A DNA stretch of 34,800 nt from Thermotoga sp. (GTDB lineage: Bacteria > Bipolaricaulota > Bipolaricaulia > Bipolaricaulales > Bipolaricaulaceae): assembly GCA_020724765.1 (NCBI GenBank), contig DYGJ01000005.1:1-34800 (forward strand). The letters are read 5' to 3'. Shown here one piece after another: positions 32,104 through 34,800 of the stretch. The notes under the pieces are model-generated. The model searched no databases. It was not told the origin of the DNA and saw only the letters and a program-made list of their open reading frames with translations. Each line of letters opens with the position of its first letter. Within the stretch, counting starts at the first letter, position 1. The translations under genes and the position numbers were made by a program.

Positions 32104-32136
32104 CTCTGCGATTCAAGAGAGAGGAGGAGGCCAGGA

Positions 32137-32622
32137 ATGAGGGAAGCCGAGGTGAGAGCGTTACTTCTCGATCCAACGACGAAGACGCCGGTTCTGCTCC
32201 TCAAGGACCGCAATTCAACGAAAGCAATGCCTATTTGGATTGGCGAGCAGGAGGCGATGTCCATCGCGATCGAGCTTCAGGGGCACACGTTCCCCCGCCC
32301 GTTGTCCCACGACCTGATGCGGGAGCTTCTGAGCACGCTGGGGGGAAATCTGGAGCGGGCCGTGATCACATCCGTGAAGGAGAGCACCTACTACGCGAGC
32401 CTCGTGGTTCGGGATGCTGCAGGGGCGACCCGGGATATCGATGCCCGTCCCTCGGATGCGGTGGCGTTGGCCTTGCGCACCCAGGCACCGATCTACATTG
32501 AGGAAGCCGTGTTCGAGAAGTCGGCGATCGAGTCGCCGTTTGTCGAGGAAGAGCAGTTCGAGGAGTTCGTGGAAAAGGACCTCAAGTTCGGGGAGTTCAG
32601 GCGGCTCGTCTCTTCGGGCTAG
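32137..32622 (+). CDS. Bifunctional nuclease-family protein (BFN/DUF151)
   Basis: This 161-residue protein belongs to the BFN (bifunctional nuclease, formerly DUF151) family; plant members have DNase and RNase activity, while most bacterial members are uncharacterised. Family features include PVLLLKDRNSTKAMPIWIGEQEAMSIAIEL near the start, RPLSHDLMRELLSTLGG and a strongly conserved core reading TYYASLVVRD...DIDARPSDAVALALRTQAPIYIEE. The acidic C-terminal tail is likely an appended UVR-like or linker region, not resolved here. ATG 32137 follows GAGGAGGAGG. The gene ends 2 nt before the convergent LolA-like gene. The strong promoter and palindrome upstream indicate a separately regulated single gene. 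Confidence 0.9.
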   Translation: MREAEVRALLLDPTTKTPVLLLKDRNSTKAMPIWIGEQEAMSIAIELQGHTFPRPLSHDLMRELLSTLGGNLERAVITSVKESTYYASLVVRDAAGATRDIDARPSDAVALALRTQAPIYIEEAVFEKSAIESPFVEEEQFEEFVEKDLKFGEFRRLVSSG

Positions 32623-32624
32623 GT

Positions 32625-33359
32625 TCAGTCGTTGGGCACAGGAGTTGGGGACAGCCAGCGTTCGGGCTGGCTGTTGATTCTCAGCACATCCCGCAGTTCC
32701 AGCCCTGTGTTCACGTGTAACTGACGGCCTTCTTCATCCTCGACCACGGCCTCGATCTCCACCGCGGGTGGGCCTTCCGGGTCCGTATAGAGGTTCACCT
32801 TCCACGGGATCTGGCTGATCGAATCCACCCAGAGAACCATCCGCGGGAACATCCCGGACAGGCCCTGGATGTCGAATGCGTCGACCGGAGTGGTGTCATC
32901 CGGCGAACTGGGGACGTAGCTGACGGTAATCTGACCCCCGCGAAGGGCGTCCCACAGTTGAGCGGGGGTAGGCAGCGGGAGAGAGGTCTCAAGATCTGCA
33001 GTGCGGATGCGGCTCTCAATCACGAGTTCCAGGCTCGGACGGTAGTGCACGAACAGCCATTCCTCCGACACAGGTCTCACTGTGAACACCTCGCCCGCCA
33101 GGCTGCTCGGTGAGCCGATCTCCACCCGAAGGGTGGCTGGAGAGAGGAACATGAATCGGGCCTGAATCTCTCCTTCAGCGCCCCGTAGGATGACCTTCCT
33201 AGCGTCGAGGTCGCGGATCCCGTTCCACGTGCTGATGGTCTGGAGGAGCCTTTGCACAGACCGGGCGGGGGAAAGGGGATCGAGCCACGACCAGACCACC
33301 GGGGCAAGGGCAAGCGCGCCGCCCAGGAGCAATACCGCTGCCACAACCCATACATTCAC
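32625..33359 (-). CDS. Signal-anchored LolA-like (outer-membrane lipoprotein carrier-fold) protein
   Basis: This 244-residue protein begins with a hydrophobic segment at residues 3-24, a signal peptide or anchor. The rest is beta-rich: QARFMFLSPATLRVEIGSPSSLAGEVFTV, WLFVHYRPSLELVIE, then a C-terminal region reading VLWVDSISQIPWKVNLY and PAVEIEAVVEDEEGRQLHVN. This order resembles the LolA/LolB/MucB-type fold that carries lipid or lipoprotein in the envelope. The match is structural in flavour rather than motif-based, so the call is moderate; a regulator of envelope stress with the same fold is an alternative. GTG 33359 is preceded by TATGAT at 6 nt. A GGAGGT lies 11 nt away, too far for good initiation. 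Confidence 0.55.
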   Translation of the reverse strand: MNVWVVAAVLLLGGALALAPVVWSWLDPLSPARSVQRLLQTISTWNGIRDLDARKVILRGAEGEIQARFMFLSPATLRVEIGSPSSLAGEVFTVRPVSEEWLFVHYRPSLELVIESRIRTADLETSLPLPTPAQLWDALRGGQITVSYVPSSPDDTTPVDAFDIQGLSGMFPRMVLWVDSISQIPWKVNLYTDPEGPPAVEIEAVVEDEEGRQLHVNTGLELRDVLRINSQPERWLSPTPVPND

Positions 33360-33365
33360 AGGGCA

Positions 33366-33371
33366 ATCATA
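33366..33371 (-). promoter_or_regulatory. -10 hexamer 6 nt before the LolA-like gene
   Basis: On the minus strand TATGAT (5/6 match to TATAAT) lies exactly 6 nt before GTG 33359, so transcription would begin at the start codon itself. The promoter interleaves with the divergent pgk promoter at 33383-33411. Confidence 0.42.
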
Positions 33372-33382
33372 CCTCCGCTTCC

Positions 33383-33411
33383 TTGTCGGTCCCGCACCGG
33401 GGACCTAGAAT
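33383..33411 (+). promoter_or_regulatory. Candidate promoter for pgk
   Basis: TTGTCG (33383-33388) and TAGAAT (33406-33411) are 17 bp apart, with 4/6 and 5/6 matches to consensus. Transcription would start near 33418, within 2 nt of GTG 33420 and about 11 nt before ATG 33429. The mRNA would be leaderless or nearly so. Confidence 0.5.
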
Positions 33412-33428
33412 GGAGTCGGGTGATCGGG

Positions 33429-34610
33429 ATGAAACTTCGTACAGTTCGCGATCTTGTTCCTCGTGGCCTGAAGATCCTCCTGCGGGTTGACCTCAACGTT
33501 CCCCTCTCCGCGGGGCGCGTTACTGACGACAACCGCATTCGATCCATCATCCCCACCGTGCAGTGGCTTGTCGAGCGCGAAGCCCGGGTCGCGGTCCTCT
33601 CCCACCTCGGCCGCCCCGATGGCGCGGTCCTGGACGCGCTGCGCATGGGACCTGTAGCGACCCGGTTGGCAGAACTCCTGGGGAAGGACGTTCCTGCTCT
33701 GATGGACTGTGTGGGCCCTGACGTCGCTCATGGAGTGGACGGTCTCGCTCCAGGAGGGGTCGTTGTGCTGGAGAACGTGCGGTTCTACGCCGAGGAGGAG
33801 CAGAACGAATCTGGCTTCGCGCGGAAGCTCTCTTCTCCGTTCGACGCGTTTGTGAACGACGCGTTCGCCACCGCCCACCGCGCCCACGCGTCCACGGTCG
33901 GGGTGACTCGGTTCCTCCCCTCATACGCGGGGCTGCTCATGGAGCGCGAGGTGGAGGTCCTGTCCGGGATCCGTGACAACCCGCGCCGCCCCTGCTACAT
34001 CCTCGTGGGTGGGAAGAAGGCGAAGGACAAGCTGGGCGTGCTCACCGACCTCTTGCCCCGGGTGGACGGGTTCCTCGTGGGTGGAGGGGTGGCGTTCACG
34101 TTTCTCGCCGCACAGGGGCACAAGGTGGGTGCGTCGGTGGTAGACGCGAATCTCGTTGGTACCCTCCGCGATCTGCTGCGCAAGGCGAAGGAAGGGGGCC
34201 GAGAGATCCTTCTTCCCGAGGACGTCGTTGTGGCCCTCGAGCTCAAGGCGGGGGCGGAGACGAGGATCGTCCCCGCGGATGCGATCCCAGAGGGATGGAT
34301 GGGCCTCGACATCGGGCCAGCCACGGTGAAGCGGTTCGCCGCGGTAGTGAAAGGCGCGGGGACGGTGGTGTGGGCGGGTCCGCTCGGCGCGTTCGAGCAC
34401 CCGCCGTTTGGCGAGGGAACCGCCGCGGTTGCTCAGGCCCTCGTCTCTTCCACGGCGTTCACCGTGGTCGGGGGTGGCGAGACCGGCGAGGCTGTGGAAA
34501 AGCTGGGCTTTGCCAAGCGATTCGGGTACGTTTCAACCGGCGGCGGGGCGACCCTCGACTTCCTGCGCGGGAAGTCCATGCCGGCGTTGGAGGTCCTCCG
34601 GATCGGTTGA
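33429..34610 (+). CDS. pgk: Phosphoglycerate kinase
   Basis: PGK transfers phosphate from 1,3-bisphosphoglycerate to ADP in glycolysis, or runs in reverse in gluconeogenesis. From ATG 33429 the protein has 393 residues, beginning MKLRTVRDL as is typical; GTG 33420 adds three residues and is favoured if the transcript is leaderless. The N-domain has ILLRVDLNVPL, VLSHLGRPDG, VVVLENVRFY and FVNDAFATAHRAHAST. The C-domain has VGGKKAKDKLGVL, GGGVAFTFLAAQG, WMGLDIGPATV, VVWAGPLGAFE and VVGGGETGEAV..LGF, then STGGGATLDFL. VGGKKAKDK replaces the more common LGGAKVSDK, a small variation. The gene stands alone with a repeat downstream. Confidence 0.96.
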   Translation: MKLRTVRDLVPRGLKILLRVDLNVPLSAGRVTDDNRIRSIIPTVQWLVEREARVAVLSHLGRPDGAVLDALRMGPVATRLAELLGKDVPALMDCVGPDVAHGVDGLAPGGVVVLENVRFYAEEEQNESGFARKLSSPFDAFVNDAFATAHRAHASTVGVTRFLPSYAGLLMEREVEVLSGIRDNPRRPCYILVGGKKAKDKLGVLTDLLPRVDGFLVGGGVAFTFLAAQGHKVGASVVDANLVGTLRDLLRKAKEGGREILLPEDVVVALELKAGAETRIVPADAIPEGWMGLDIGPATVKRFAAVVKGAGTVVWAGPLGAFEHPPFGEGTAAVAQALVSSTAFTVVGGGETGEAVEKLGFAKRFGYVSTGGGATLDFLRGKSMPALEVLRIG

Positions 34611-34668
34611 CCTCACCCTCATGAGTGCAGCGCTGCGCCCCCTTCCTGGAAACCCTGGAGGCGCTATC

Positions 34669-34731
34669 GTAGCGTCAGGGTTCATCTCCTGACGTCTTTC
34701 GGGTCTCGTCGCACACAAGGTGCGACGCTAC
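34669..34731 (+). repeat. Short copy of the composite repeat after pgk
   Basis: The unit runs from GTAGCGTC (34669-34676) to GACGCTAC (34724-34731), the inverted ends of the family. Inside are CGTCAGG/CCTGACG (34673-34679 with 34688-34694) around a TTCAT-containing loop, and CGTCGCAC (34707-34714)/GTGCGACG (34720-34727) around ACAAG. It is the cleanest minimal unit in the window, about 63 bp. No gene is seen from here to the window's end. Confidence 0.68.
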
Positions 34732-34800
34732 AGAACCGAGCTGTTGTAACAAACTATGAGGATGTCAAGGGTACGTAGGGCCGGTTATCCCTCCAGATGG

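Overview
The window is about 34.8 kb of GC-rich bacterial chromosome. It carries 23 complete protein genes plus the 3' end of one more, and no rRNA or tRNA gene that I can see. The gene set combines cell-wall synthesis and division, a one-carbon/acetate block (fhs, folD, an OFA-type carrier, AMP-forming acetyl-CoA synthetase, ADP-forming acetate-CoA ligase), a hydrogenase maturation protease and a LolA-like protein. This suggests an anaerobic, probably double-membraned bacterium that handles acetate and formate through folate. Candidate phylum Bipolaricaulota (Acetothermia/OP1) would fit. That placement is an inference from gene content, not shown by the sequence.

Layout. (1) 2-7820, + strand: a compact dcw cluster murD(partial)-ftsW-murG-murC-murB-ftsQ-ftsA-ftsZ, mostly joined by 4-nt stop/start overlaps. 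(2) 7821-8315: interspersed repeats. (3) 8316-9953, - strand: nadE, with its promoter next to another repeat. (4) 10825-17694, + strand: four consecutive genes for exported proteins with shared beta-rich modules. The third is a serpin with an intact inhibitory hinge. The fourth ends in a DUF922-like domain with an HEQKH zinc-protease motif. (5) 17685-19982, - strand: hydrogenase maturation protease, Crp/Fnr regulator and a DUF502 membrane protein. (6) 20154-26108, + strand: acs, OFA transporter, folD and fhs. (7) 26244-28943, - strand: an ADP-forming acetate-CoA ligase fused to a GNAT acetyltransferase, divergent from rpiA. (8) 30138-34610: prfA (+), smpB (-), bifunctional nuclease (+), LolA-like protein (-) and pgk (+).

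Nearly every longer intergenic gap is filled by one composite repeat family. Its modules are hairpins with an ATGAA/TTCAT loop on a CGTCGGG stem, CGTCGCAG/CTGCGACG hairpins, and GTAGCGTC/GACGCTAC ends. No transposase is visible.

The parts most worth a second look are the serpin/DUF922 secreted locus, the repeat family, the ligase-acetyltransferase fusion opposite acs, and a group of genes that lack a Shine-Dalgarno sequence but have a -10-like hexamer 6-8 nt before the start, which suggests leaderless transcripts. All positions, motif readings and family assignments were made by eye. No alignment, GC calculation or database search was run.
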